Part shown: in pieces, positions 55,926 through 64,000 of the stretch
Numbering within the stretch: the stretch's first letter is position 1
How the letters are laid out: the number at the start of each line of letters is the position of its first letter
Origin: Desulfatitalea tepidiphila
GTDB taxonomy: Bacteria > Desulfobacterota > Desulfobacteria > Desulfobacterales > Desulfosarcinaceae
Direction: 5' to 3'
Assembly: GCF_001293685.1 (NCBI RefSeq)
Contig: NZ_BCAG01000006.1
Location: 372,001 to 436,000, forward strand
DNA length: 64,000 nt
Made by a program: the position numbers and the translations under genes
Notes under the pieces: model-generated
Seen by the model: only the letters and a program-made list of their open reading frames with translations
What the model was told of the DNA's origin: nothing
The model's database searches: none

Positions 55926-58514
55926 ATGGCATACTACGCCCACGTCAGCACCGGTTGGAAGAGCCTGGACAGCATCATCGATCACCTGCGCCGCGGCGAT
56001 AACGTGGTGTGGCAGGTGGACGACATCGATGCCTACCGCAAACTGGTCTCCAATTTCGTCAACCATGCCATCGCCAACCAGGAGCGGGTGGTCTACATGC
56101 GTTTCGGGCGACATGGACCACTGCTCGAAGAGCGCCCCAACCTGCGCATCTACACGCTGAATGTGGCCGCCGGTTTCGAATCCTTCTCTTCGGAGGTGCA
56201 CAGTATCATCACCCGGGAGGGCAAAGACATCTTCTATGTCTTCGACTCGCTCTCCGACCTGCTGCACGAGTGGGCCACCGATCTGATGATCGTCAATTTC
56301 TTCTTCGTCACATGCCCCTATCTTTTCGAATTGAATACCATCGCCTATTTCGCGATATTGAGGAACTGCCATTCGTTCAAGGCCATCGCCCGTATCCGGG
56401 AGACAACCCAGATCCTCATCGATGTTTACAGCTACCAACGCAAACTGGTCGTCCATCCGATCAAGATCCAGGACCGCTACTCGCCCACCATGTTTTTCCC
56501 GCACATCAAGGAGCGCGACCAGCTCGTGCCGGTGATCAACAGCGTGGAAGCCACCCAGTTGTTCTCCCATCTGCTGCGCGAGAAAGCCGTGGATGCCCAG
56601 CGGATTCTGGATTACTGGGACCGCATCTTCATGCAGGCCGAAAGCCTGGTGGCATCCCAGGCCACCCCCGCCGAAAAAATGGACAAGGTCGAGCAACTCA
56701 GCCGCCTGGTGCTGAGCCGCAACAAACGGGTGCTGGAGCTGATCCGCCGCTACATGTCCCTGGAAGATTTGCTGCAGATCAAGGAGCGGTTGATCGGCAC
56801 GGGTTTTATCGGCGGAAAGGCTTTGGGCATGCTGCTGTCGCGCAATATCCTGATCCGCGACAACGGCTTGAACTGGCCACGCATTTTAGAGCACCACGAT
56901 TCGTTTTATATCGGATCGGATGTCTTCTACTCCTACATCGTTCAGAACGGCTGGTGGAAGCTGTTCATGGCCCACAAGACCCGGGAGGGATACTTTTCCA
57001 AGGCCGCCGAGTTGAAAGAGAATATCCTCAGGGGCACCTTTCCGGAAAGCATCCGTGAACGGTTTCAGCTCATGCTCGAATACTTCGGCCAGTCCCCGAT
57101 AATCGTGCGCTCCAGCAGCCTTCTGGAAGACGCGTTCGGCAGCGCCTTTGCCGGCAAGTACGACAGCTTCTTCTGCGTAAACCAGGCCTCTCCCGACGAA
57201 CGCTACGAGAAATTCGAAGAGGCCATCAAACAAATCTACGCCAGCACGATGAACGAGGATGCCCTGGCCTACCGTCTCCAACGCGGCCTCGATCAAATGG
57301 ACGAGCAGATGGCCATCCTCGTGCAGCGCGTTTCGGGCGCAAATCGCAAAAGCTACTTCTTTCCCGAAATGGCCGGCGTGGGTCTCTCCCACAATCCCTA
57401 TGTCTGGAAAAAGAACATGGACCCGGCGGCCGGCATGCTGCGCATCGTCATGGGGCTCGGCACCCGGGCGGTCAACCGGGTCGAGGACGACTATCCGCGC
57501 ATCGTGGCCATGGACGATCCGGTGGTCAAACCGCTGACCGGCATCTGGGACCTTAAGAAGTATTCCCAGCACTACGTGGATTACCTCAACCTGGAGGAAA
57601 ACGAGCTGCAGACCACCGCCCTGCGGCAGCTGCTGGCCAAAGAACTCGAGATCCATCTGGAATCCATCGCGGTCCGGGATACCGAAACCCACCATTATGC
57701 CGGTGAAGGGGTGCGGCCCGACCAGGACCAGTGGATTTTGACCTTTGACCATTTTTTCACCCACACCGACTTCATCCCGACCATGGCCGCCATGCTCAAG
57801 CGGCTGGAAAAGGCCTATACTACGCCCGTGGAGGTGGAATTCACCGTGAATTACGATGCAGCGGAGGAGATCCAGATCAACCTGCTGCAGTGCCGCCCCT
57901 TCCAGACCATCGGCAACCATGGCCATGTGGCCCTGCCGGAAAAAGTTCCCGCCGAAAGAATCTTTATTAGAACAGAGGGCAACTTCATGGGGGGCAACGT
58001 GTCCCTGCCCATCGCGGCCATCATTTGGGTCGACCCGGCCGCCTACGCGGCTTTGGGCATGTCGGAAAAATACAGCGTGGCCCGGTTGATCGGTAGACTC
58101 AACCGCCAGGTGGCCGACCGCCGCACCCGTACCACCATGCTCATGGGACCGGGCCGGTGGGGCACGAAAACGCCGGCCATGGGCGTTCCGGTGAATTTTT
58201 CGGAAATCAACCACATCGACGTCCTGGTGGAAATCAGCTATCGGGCCGGCAGCCTGATTCCCGACCTCTCCTTCGGCACCCATTTTTTTCATGATCTGAC
58301 CGAAGCCAACGTCTTTTATGCAGCCCTTTATCCGGAAAGGGCGGATGTCGTCTTCAATCCAGGATGGCTCGATGGCCGGCCGAATGCCCTGTCCCGGTTC
58401 GAATCCGGCCCTGAATGGATTGAAGAGGTCGTGAAGGTGTATTTGCTGGAAGAAAAAGAGCTGATCCTTCAGTCGGATGTTCAAACCCAGAAAATGATCT
58501 GCTATCGGATTTGA
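55926..58514 (+). CDS. degenerate KaiC/RecA-like domain fused to PEP-synthase-type ATP-grasp domain
   Basis: 862 residues from ATG 55926. Residues 1-200 follow a KaiC/RadA plan (STGWKSLDSIIDHLRRGDNV, Walker B-like IFYVFDSLSD at 102-111), but Walker A is lost (WQVDDIDAYRKL). Residues about 285-660 are the PEP/pyruvate-binding ATP-grasp domain of PEP synthase: IVRSSSLLEDAFGSAFAGKY, AGVGLSHNPY and LLQCRPF. The swivelling phospho-His domain and PEP-binding barrel of PpsA are absent. Residues 660-862 hold a C-terminal domain with MLMGPGRWGTKTPAMG, unrecognised. It follows gdhA. It cannot be a normal PEP synthase; perhaps a phosphotransferase or regulator. Confidence 0.85.
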   Translation: MAYYAHVSTGWKSLDSIIDHLRRGDNVVWQVDDIDAYRKLVSNFVNHAIANQERVVYMRFGRHGPLLEERPNLRIYTLNVAAGFESFSSEVHSIITREGKDIFYVFDSLSDLLHEWATDLMIVNFFFVTCPYLFELNTIAYFAILRNCHSFKAIARIRETTQILIDVYSYQRKLVVHPIKIQDRYSPTMFFPHIKERDQLVPVINSVEATQLFSHLLREKAVDAQRILDYWDRIFMQAESLVASQATPAEKMDKVEQLSRLVLSRNKRVLELIRRYMSLEDLLQIKERLIGTGFIGGKALGMLLSRNILIRDNGLNWPRILEHHDSFYIGSDVFYSYIVQNGWWKLFMAHKTREGYFSKAAELKENILRGTFPESIRERFQLMLEYFGQSPIIVRSSSLLEDAFGSAFAGKYDSFFCVNQASPDERYEKFEEAIKQIYASTMNEDALAYRLQRGLDQMDEQMAILVQRVSGANRKSYFFPEMAGVGLSHNPYVWKKNMDPAAGMLRIVMGLGTRAVNRVEDDYPRIVAMDDPVVKPLTGIWDLKKYSQHYVDYLNLEENELQTTALRQLLAKELEIHLESIAVRDTETHHYAGEGVRPDQDQWILTFDHFFTHTDFIPTMAAMLKRLEKAYTTPVEVEFTVNYDAAEEIQINLLQCRPFQTIGNHGHVALPEKVPAERIFIRTEGNFMGGNVSLPIAAIIWVDPAAYAALGMSEKYSVARLIGRLNRQVADRRTRTTMLMGPGRWGTKTPAMGVPVNFSEINHIDVLVEISYRAGSLIPDLSFGTHFFHDLTEANVFYAALYPERADVVFNPGWLDGRPNALSRFESGPEWIEEVVKVYLLEEKELILQSDVQTQKMICYRI

Positions 58515-58678
58515 TCCAGATGATGAAAATCCTCTTCGGACCGTCGAAGCGCGACGGTTTGGGGTTGATCTTATACGGCCCTTCCCATAATCGATAGAGA
58601 CACGCACTCTAAAAAAGACCGTTGGCCCGATACGGGCGCGATGCTTAAAGGTTTATCCAGACCAGGAGCCCCTTTGGA

Positions 58679-60550
58679 TTGAGGTTCATCGAAACCATAC
58701 TCACGCTGAAAGCCAAACTGGTGTTCCTGTTTCTCACCCTGGCCATCGGCCCACTGATCGTCATCGGTGCCTTTTCCATCGACACCACCGAAGCGCTGAT
58801 CAAGCGGCTGGTGCTGCGCCAGCTGGAAAATGTCGCGGCCGATAAAGCCGCGATCCTGGAAAGATGGCTGGACGAACGCAAACAGGATCTGCAAGTCATC
58901 GCCGGCACATCGATCCTCAAAAGTATGGATCCGACGGCCATCGTCCCCTACCTGGCGCTCATTCAAGAACACTACGGGGTTTACAGGAACATAACGGTCG
59001 TTTCCGCCGACGACGAGATGATCGTCAGCACCGAGGGCCCCTATTCCGCAATTGATTTTATCCGCAACCATTCCGGCGGCCGGGATGGGCTCTTCATGTC
59101 CAACATCAGCTACCTGTCCGAAGAAAAGGAATCCATTTTTTACATCGCCGCCCCGATTTTCCATCTGAATCGACGCCTCGGCATGGTCTACGGCACTGTC
59201 GGCACCCACAGCATCATCAACACCATTTTGCGTGTCTCTCTGGGCCAAACCGGCGAATGTTATCTCGTGGACAACGAAGGACGCTTTCTCGTCCACAAGG
59301 AGCCGCGTCGGATTTTGTCCGAAAACATCTCCCAATCGGCGAGCTTCAAAAACATCTTCGGAAACCGGGACCGCATTGACGACACCTATCTGGACTACCG
59401 CAACATCGAGGTGCTGGGCACCTCTCAGAAGGTGGGCGGCACAGACTGGTACATCGTCGTCGAGCAGGACCGCGAAGAGGCCTTCCAAAGTGTGGAAAAA
59501 CTGAAAAACCAAGTCTATTTGACCCTTTTGCTGGCCGCCAGCAGCGCATTGTTACTGACCTGGGTGATTTCCTTCCACGTGGTGCGTCCGATCCGGGCGC
59601 TCAGCCGTTCGGCCCAGACCCTGGCCAATGCGGATGAAGATATCGGCGACATACCCGACGCCCGAACCAACCGCCAGGACGAAATCGGCCTCCTGTGCCG
59701 GGCGTTCACCGACATGGCGCTCAAGATCCGGGAGCGGCAGGACAACCTGGAACATCAGTTCAACCTCAAGGAGGCCGAACTGAAAGAGACCGGCCACACC
59801 CTCAAACAGTTCCAGCTCATCGCCGAACGATCGGAAAAGTTTGCCGCGCTGGGACGTCTGGGCGCCGCCGTGGCCCATGAAATCCGTACGCCCCTCACCT
59901 CGCTCAAGCTCTTCTTGGAGTCGGTCGAAGCCGAAATCGAAATTTCGCCTGAATACGCCGAAGATTTTACGGTGGCCATGGGACAAATCGCACGCATTGA
60001 AGCGGCCATCAACCGTCTACTCGAATTTACCAAGCCCAAGGATATGTTCTTTACGCGACTCGACGTCGGGCGCTTGATCACCGACGTGGTATCGATCATC
60101 AAGCCGCTGGCCAACAAACAGGAGTGTACGATTAAGATTGATGTCGAGGAGGCGTTGCCCCCTATTGACGCGGACCAGAAGTTGCTCGAAGAGGCCCTGA
60201 TCAACCTGTTCATCAACGCCCTGGAGGCCATGCCCGATCACGGCCGCATTGCCGTATCGGCGGCACGGGACACCTTCGAAGCGGAAGGGGGCTTGCGTTC
60301 CTGTATCCGAATCGATATCTCGGATTCGGGCCAGGGGATTGCCGATCAACAGCTCGACCTGATTTTCGATCCGTTTTTCACCACCAAAGCGGCAGGAACC
60401 GGCCTGGGACTCCCTATGGTCCTCAATACCATCAAGCGTCATGGCGGTGAAATCCGGGTCTGCAACCAGGTCGGCGGTACCGTGTTTTCACTGTTTTTAC
60501 CCATCACCGCCCCAACACCGGAAGCCTATGGAAAAGATTCTGCTCATTGA
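58679..60550 (+). CDS. Cache-HAMP sensor histidine kinase
   Basis: 623 residues with TTG as start. Membrane helix (about 12-30), periplasmic double-Cache-like domain (about 35-270, with GQTGECYLVDNEGRFLVHKE), second helix (about 280-300), HAMP (about 300-355), coiled coil, HisKA with AVAHEIRTPLTSLKLFL and an ATPase domain with INLFINALEAMP, DSGQGIAD and GTGLGLPMV. It senses a small extracytoplasmic ligand. The next gene overlaps by 23 bp and encodes the partner regulator. Confidence 0.92.
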   Translation: MRFIETILTLKAKLVFLFLTLAIGPLIVIGAFSIDTTEALIKRLVLRQLENVAADKAAILERWLDERKQDLQVIAGTSILKSMDPTAIVPYLALIQEHYGVYRNITVVSADDEMIVSTEGPYSAIDFIRNHSGGRDGLFMSNISYLSEEKESIFYIAAPIFHLNRRLGMVYGTVGTHSIINTILRVSLGQTGECYLVDNEGRFLVHKEPRRILSENISQSASFKNIFGNRDRIDDTYLDYRNIEVLGTSQKVGGTDWYIVVEQDREEAFQSVEKLKNQVYLTLLLAASSALLLTWVISFHVVRPIRALSRSAQTLANADEDIGDIPDARTNRQDEIGLLCRAFTDMALKIRERQDNLEHQFNLKEAELKETGHTLKQFQLIAERSEKFAALGRLGAAVAHEIRTPLTSLKLFLESVEAEIEISPEYAEDFTVAMGQIARIEAAINRLLEFTKPKDMFFTRLDVGRLITDVVSIIKPLANKQECTIKIDVEEALPPIDADQKLLEEALINLFINALEAMPDHGRIAVSAARDTFEAEGGLRSCIRIDISDSGQGIADQQLDLIFDPFFTTKAAGTGLGLPMVLNTIKRHGGEIRVCNQVGGTVFSLFLPITAPTPEAYGKDSAH

Positions 60551-61979
60551 CGACGACGAAGGCCTGAATCACTTTTTAAGCCGCTTTTTCAAGCGCAAGG
60601 GGTATGATGTCACCAGTTGCCTGAACGGCCGCACGGCGCTGGAAACCATCGCCAGGGAACCCTTCGATCTGATTCTGCTGGACTACAAGATGCCCGGACA
60701 AAACGGCCTGGACATCTTGAAGGAGATTAAGAGCGCCCAGGTAAAAACGCCGGTCGTGATCATGACCGCCTATGGCAACACGGATACGGCCATCGAGGCC
60801 ATGAAGCGGGGGGCCTACGACTACTTGAACAAACCGTTCGAGCGAGACGAACTCAGCCGCATCGTAGCCGAGGCACTGGAACTCAACCGGCAGATGAAAG
60901 AGGTGGTCTGCCTGCCCGATCCGGCCACCGCCGATGCATCCAGTGCCCCAAAAGGCGCCTTGAGAATTGTGGGCCGCAGCAGGACCATGCAGGCGGTTTA
61001 CAAAATCATCGGCCAGATCGCAGAAAAGGATGTTTCCGTGCTGATCAGCGGGGAGAGCGGTACGGGCAAGGAACTGGTCGCCCGAGCGATTTACCATCAC
61101 AGCCGGCGAAAAGACAACCCCTTCATGGCCATCAATTGCGCGGCGATCCCCGAACATCTCTTTGAGAGCGAGCTCTTCGGCTATGAACCCGGCGCCTTCA
61201 CCGGGGCTCAACGCACCAAGATCGGCAAGATCGAACGATGTGACGGCGGCACCTGCTTCCTGGACGAAATCGGCGACATGTCCATGGCCCTGCAGGCCAA
61301 ACTGCTGCGCGTGCTGCAGGAAGGCGAATTCGAAAGGGTCGGCGGCAAGGAGACCCTCAAGGTGGATGCCCGCATCATTGCAGCCACCAACAAGGAACTG
61401 GCCCAGGAGGTCCAAAACGGCCGTTTCCGCGAAGATCTGTACTGGCGATTGAAGGTGATCACCATCCACCTGCCCCCTTTGCGAAAACGCATGGAGGATA
61501 TCGCGGAATTGGTGGATTGCTTTGTCCTTCGGTTCAGCCGGGAATATGCCAAACCCATCCGGCTCGTATCCGAAGAGGTCCTGGAGCTGTTCCGCGCCTA
61601 TCCGTGGCCGGGCAACGTGCGCGAACTGGAAAACTGCATCCGGCGGGCCGTGATTCTGTGCGCCGGCGACATTATCACCGAAGATCATATCGAATTGCAG
61701 GCATTTCCCCAAGCCCACTCGGCGCAAATCGCCGATCGCGACCAACTGATGGCGCGCCTGAAGGAGAAGCTGCAGGACGTGTTGCCGGATATCCTTCGCC
61801 TGTCGGAAGAAGGGGTCCATGCCAACGTCATCGATATGGTGGAAGAAACGATCATTTTGAAAGCCCTGGAAGCATGCGGCAACAACCAGGTCCGGGCGGC
61901 CCGAATGCTGGGCATCAGCCGCAACACGCTGCGTCACCGCCTCAAAAAATATCAGCGAAAAGACTCCCGCCAGGCCTAA
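60528..61979 (+). CDS. NtrC-family sigma-54 response regulator
   Basis: 483 residues from ATG 60528: receiver domain (1-120, acceptor Asp52 in LILLDYKMPGQNG), AAA+ domain (about 140-380; GESGTGKE, GAFTGAQRTK, FLDEIGD) and a Fis-type HTH (NQVRAARMLGISRNTLRHRL). Overlaps the kinase gene, forming a two-component pair that activates sigma-54 promoters. Target genes are unknown. Confidence 0.94.
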   Translation: MEKILLIDDDEGLNHFLSRFFKRKGYDVTSCLNGRTALETIAREPFDLILLDYKMPGQNGLDILKEIKSAQVKTPVVIMTAYGNTDTAIEAMKRGAYDYLNKPFERDELSRIVAEALELNRQMKEVVCLPDPATADASSAPKGALRIVGRSRTMQAVYKIIGQIAEKDVSVLISGESGTGKELVARAIYHHSRRKDNPFMAINCAAIPEHLFESELFGYEPGAFTGAQRTKIGKIERCDGGTCFLDEIGDMSMALQAKLLRVLQEGEFERVGGKETLKVDARIIAATNKELAQEVQNGRFREDLYWRLKVITIHLPPLRKRMEDIAELVDCFVLRFSREYAKPIRLVSEEVLELFRAYPWPGNVRELENCIRRAVILCAGDIITEDHIELQAFPQAHSAQIADRDQLMARLKEKLQDVLPDILRLSEEGVHANVIDMVEETIILKALEACGNNQVRAARMLGISRNTLRHRLKKYQRKDSRQA

Positions 61980-62031
61980 CCCTTAGACCATACGGCATTT
62001 AGGACCAACCCATAGGATCGAACTTCAGATA

Positions 62032-62135
62032 TGCCCGCCGAGCATTTTACCGTCACTTGACCGCTTGGCGTGTGGCATCGGACATCTGCTCCAGCCACGC
62101 CGGGTCTAATGAATAACAGTCAGATAGAATCGCTG
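62032..62135 (+). mobile_element. half copy of the MITE-like element, copy C
   Basis: Matches the right-hand third of the 307-bp element (ACTTGACCGCTTGGCGTGTG, then GCCACGCCGGGT and the end AGAATCGCTG). The left part is missing, starting near GCCCGCC. It lies just upstream of the htpG promoter. Confidence 0.7.
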
Positions 62136-62152
62136 ACAGCGCCGATACCCGG

Positions 62153-62180
62153 TTGACAATCGCGTTTTTTCACCCATTAT
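62153..62180 (+). promoter_or_regulatory. htpG promoter, sigma-32-like
   Basis: TTGACA, 14 bp, then CCCATTAT. The second half resembles the heat-shock -10 (CCCCATTT) and the spacing suits sigma-32; as sigma-70 it would be TTGACA with a 16-bp spacer and CATTAT. It begins 18 bp after the half element and ends 56 bp before the htpG start. Confidence 0.5.
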
Positions 62181-62236
62181 TAAGACGAATTTCCGGATCA
62201 AGATCATTTCATGAAAGGAGTCGAAGAGGAGTCGGT

Positions 62237-64000
62237 ATGGAAAGCAAACGACAGACCCACCAGTTCAAGACCGAAGTTCGTCAGGTTCTCAACCTCATCA
62301 TCAATTCCCTCTATTCCAACAAGGAGATCTTCCTGCGGGAACTGATCTCCAACGCATCGGATGCCATCGACAAGCTGCGCTTCAAGTCCCAGACCGAGCT
62401 GGAGCTGCTGGCCGACGACGCCGAATTCAAAATCAAAATCAAGACCGATGGCATCGCCCGGACTCTCGAGGTCAGCGACAACGGCATCGGCATGACCTTT
62501 GACGAGGTCATGGAGAACATCGGCACCATCGCCAAGAGCGGAACGGCTGGTTTCATGGAGATGCTCAAGCAGGCCCAGAGCGCCGAAATGCTCACCCCCG
62601 AGCTCATCGGCCAATTCGGCGTCGGTTTCTACAGCGCCTTTATGGTGGCCGAAAAAATCACCTTGGTCACCCGCGCGGCCGGCGCGCCAAAAGATCAGGC
62701 CGTGCGCTGGGAGTCCAGCGGCGACGGCAGTTTCGATATCGAGGCCACCGAAAAGGACAAGCGCGGCACCACCATCACCTTGCACCTGAAGCAGGCGGAC
62801 AAGGATGAGCCCGATTTTACCGATCAGTGGCAGATCCGCAGGATCATCAAGCAGCACTCCGATTACGTCGCCTACCCCATCGTGATGGACGTGGAAAAAG
62901 AGGTGCCCCTGCCCGACGAGGCGATCATCAAGGACAAGGACGGCAAGCCCATCGGCGAGACCAAACGGCGCGTGGTCGAAGAAGAGACCATCAACTCCAT
63001 GAAGGCCATCTGGGCCCAACCCAAGGACGAGGTCGACGACAAGACCCACGAGGAGTTCTACAAGCACCTGGCCCACGACTGGAACCCGCCCCTGGCCCGG
63101 CTGCATATGAAGCTCGAAGGCACCACCGAGTACGACATGCTGCTTTACATCCCCTCAAAGGCGCCTTTCGACCTTTTTCAGCCCGAACGCAAACACGGTG
63201 TTCAGCTCTACTGCAAGCGGGTCTTCATCATGGACGACTGTAAGGAACTGGTGCCCGAATACCTGCGTTTCGTGAAAGGGGTGGTGGACGCCCCGGATCT
63301 GAACCTCAACGTGAGCCGCGAGATCCTGCAGCAGGACCGGCTGGTGATGAATATCCGCAACAATCTGGTCAAGAAGGTACTGGACCTGCTCACCGACATG
63401 TCGGCCGAGGACTATGAAAAATTTTACGAGGAGTTCGGCGCCGTTCTCAAGGAAGGCATTTATACCGACACCAACAAACGGAATACAATCGCATCGCTGG
63501 CGAGGTACAAGACCACCCGGTCCGAAGGCAAGTGGGTCTCCCTCGACGAATATATCAAGCGGATGCAGCCCGACCAGAAAGAGATCTACTACATCACCGG
63601 CGACGACCTCAACGCGTTGATCAACAGCCCGTTGCTGGAAAAGCTCAAGGACAAATCCTACGAAGTGCTGCTCATGGCCGATCCGGTGGACGAGTGGGCC
63701 ATGCAGGCCCTGACCGAATATGACGGCAAGCCGTTCAAAAGCGCGGAAAAGGGTGATCTGGCGCTGGACAAGGTCGAAGAGGCCAAAAAGGAGGAGTTCA
63801 AGGCCCTCTTCGGTTTCATCAAGGGCCAGCTCGAAGCCAAGGTCAAAGAGGTCAAGGCCTCGGACCGCCTCAAGGAGTCGGTGGCCTGCCTCTCCGGCGA
63901 AGACTACGACATGAGCGCCTACATGGAGAAACTGATGCGCGCGGCCGGGCAGAAGCCGCCGGAGGTCAAACGGGTGCTGGAACTCAACATGGACCATCCG
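62237..64000 (+). CDS. htpG: chaperone protein HtpG (Hsp90), 3' end missing
   Basis: 588 residues visible, of a usual 620-650; the frame is open to the window end. ATP-binding GHKL domain: [33 protein letters not shown] and [14 protein letters not shown]. The middle domain follows ([28 protein letters not shown]) and part of the C-terminal dimerisation domain. It starts after GAGGAG with good spacing. ATP-dependent chaperone of the stress response. Confidence 0.95.
   Translation, partial: MESKRQTHQFKTEVRQVLNLIINSLYSNKEIFLRELISNASDAIDKLRFKSQTELELLADDAEFKIKIKTDGIARTLEVSDNGIGMTFDEVMENIGTIAKSGTAGFMEMLKQAQSAEMLTPELIGQFGVGFYSAFMVAEKITLVTRAAGAPKDQAVRWESSGDGSFDIEATEKDKRGTTITLHLKQADKDEPDFTDQWQIRRIIKQHSDYVAYPIVMDVEKEVPLPDEAIIKDKDGKPIGETKRRVVEEETINSMKAIWAQPKDEVDDKTHEEFYKHLAHDWNPPLARLHMKLEGTTEYDMLLYIPSKAPFDLFQPERKHGVQLYCKRVFIMDDCKELVPEYLRFVKGVVDAPDLNLNVSREILQQDRLVMNIRNNLVKKVLDLLTDMSAEDYEKFYEEFGAVLKEGIYTDTNKRNTIASLARYKTTRSEGKWVSLDEYIKRMQPDQKEIYYITGDDLNALINSPLLEKLKDKSYEVLLMADPVDEWAMQALTEYDGKPFKSAEKGDLALDKVEEAKKEEFKALFGFIKGQLEAKVKEVKASDRLKESVACLSGEDYDMSAYMEKLMRAAGQKPPEVKRVLELNMDHP

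Overview
The window looks like chromosomal DNA of an anaerobic, GC-rich, Gram-negative bacterium, most likely a Desulfobacterota (Desulfosarcina/Desulfococcus-like) species. This is inference from content: an anaerobic-type cobalt chelatase fragment, a menaquinone-type UbiE/MenG methyltransferase, several sigma-54 activators and PAS/histidine kinases, YkgJ-type cysteine-cluster proteins, a MerR-type gene after pheT, and DUF503 inside the nusA-infB operon. No phage, CRISPR array, rRNA operon or complete insertion sequence is visible.

Layout. 1-2.3 kb: end of a DUF4198 protein, an APC permease and a NikL-like periplasmic protein, possibly a metal-linked locus. 2.4-5.7 kb: a very large MFS/spermidine-synthase-like/TPR fusion. 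5.8-12.2 kb: methyltransferase, half-length CbiK-like protein, SDR lacking its catalytic lysine, two YkgJ-type proteins downstream of a dGTPase, an orphan HsdR-N-type protein and a nucleoside deaminase. 12.2-18.0 kb: a non-autonomous mobile element with a 9-bp target duplication, then infC (apparent ATA start), rpmI, rplT, pheS, pheT and a MerR-like gene. 18.0-30.9 kb: tRNA-Gly(CCC) with its own promoter, a terminator, then the transcription/translation operon rimP-nusA-infB-DUF503-rbfA-nrnA-truB-rpsO-pnp, an M16 peptidase, dut and an MBL hydrolase. truB is broken by a frameshift at an A9 tract. 30.9-44.6 kb: psd, DoxX, menG, dnaJ, queD, murB, a diguanylate cyclase, a PAS kinase, a radical SAM protein, two EamA transporters, an M15 (YcbK-like) peptidase and pyrE. 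44.8-50.2 kb: an envelope cluster, ftsE-ftsX-EnvC-like activator-carboxyl-terminal protease-divergent polysaccharide deacetylase. 50.2-53.1 kb: two small unknown genes and a PAS/sigma-54 activator. 53.2-64 kb: a second copy of the mobile element, an unknown gene coupled to gdhA, a large protein joining a degenerate KaiC/RecA-like domain to a PEP-synthase-type ATP-grasp domain, a two-component system (Cache kinase plus NtrC-type regulator), a half copy of the mobile element, and htpG running off the window end.

How the genes fit together. The centre is core information processing, with visible RNA-level control: a structured infC leader, a terminator/attenuator before rpmI, and a hairpin between rpsO and pnp. 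The ftsEX cluster holds a switch (FtsEX), a LytM adaptor with a degenerate active site, and further wall or periplasmic enzymes. The most unusual protein is the KaiC-like/ATP-grasp fusion at 55.9 kb. The most unusual DNA is the 307-bp inverted-repeat element found in two full inverted copies and one half copy. All family assignments were made by eye from sequence motifs; no database search was run.
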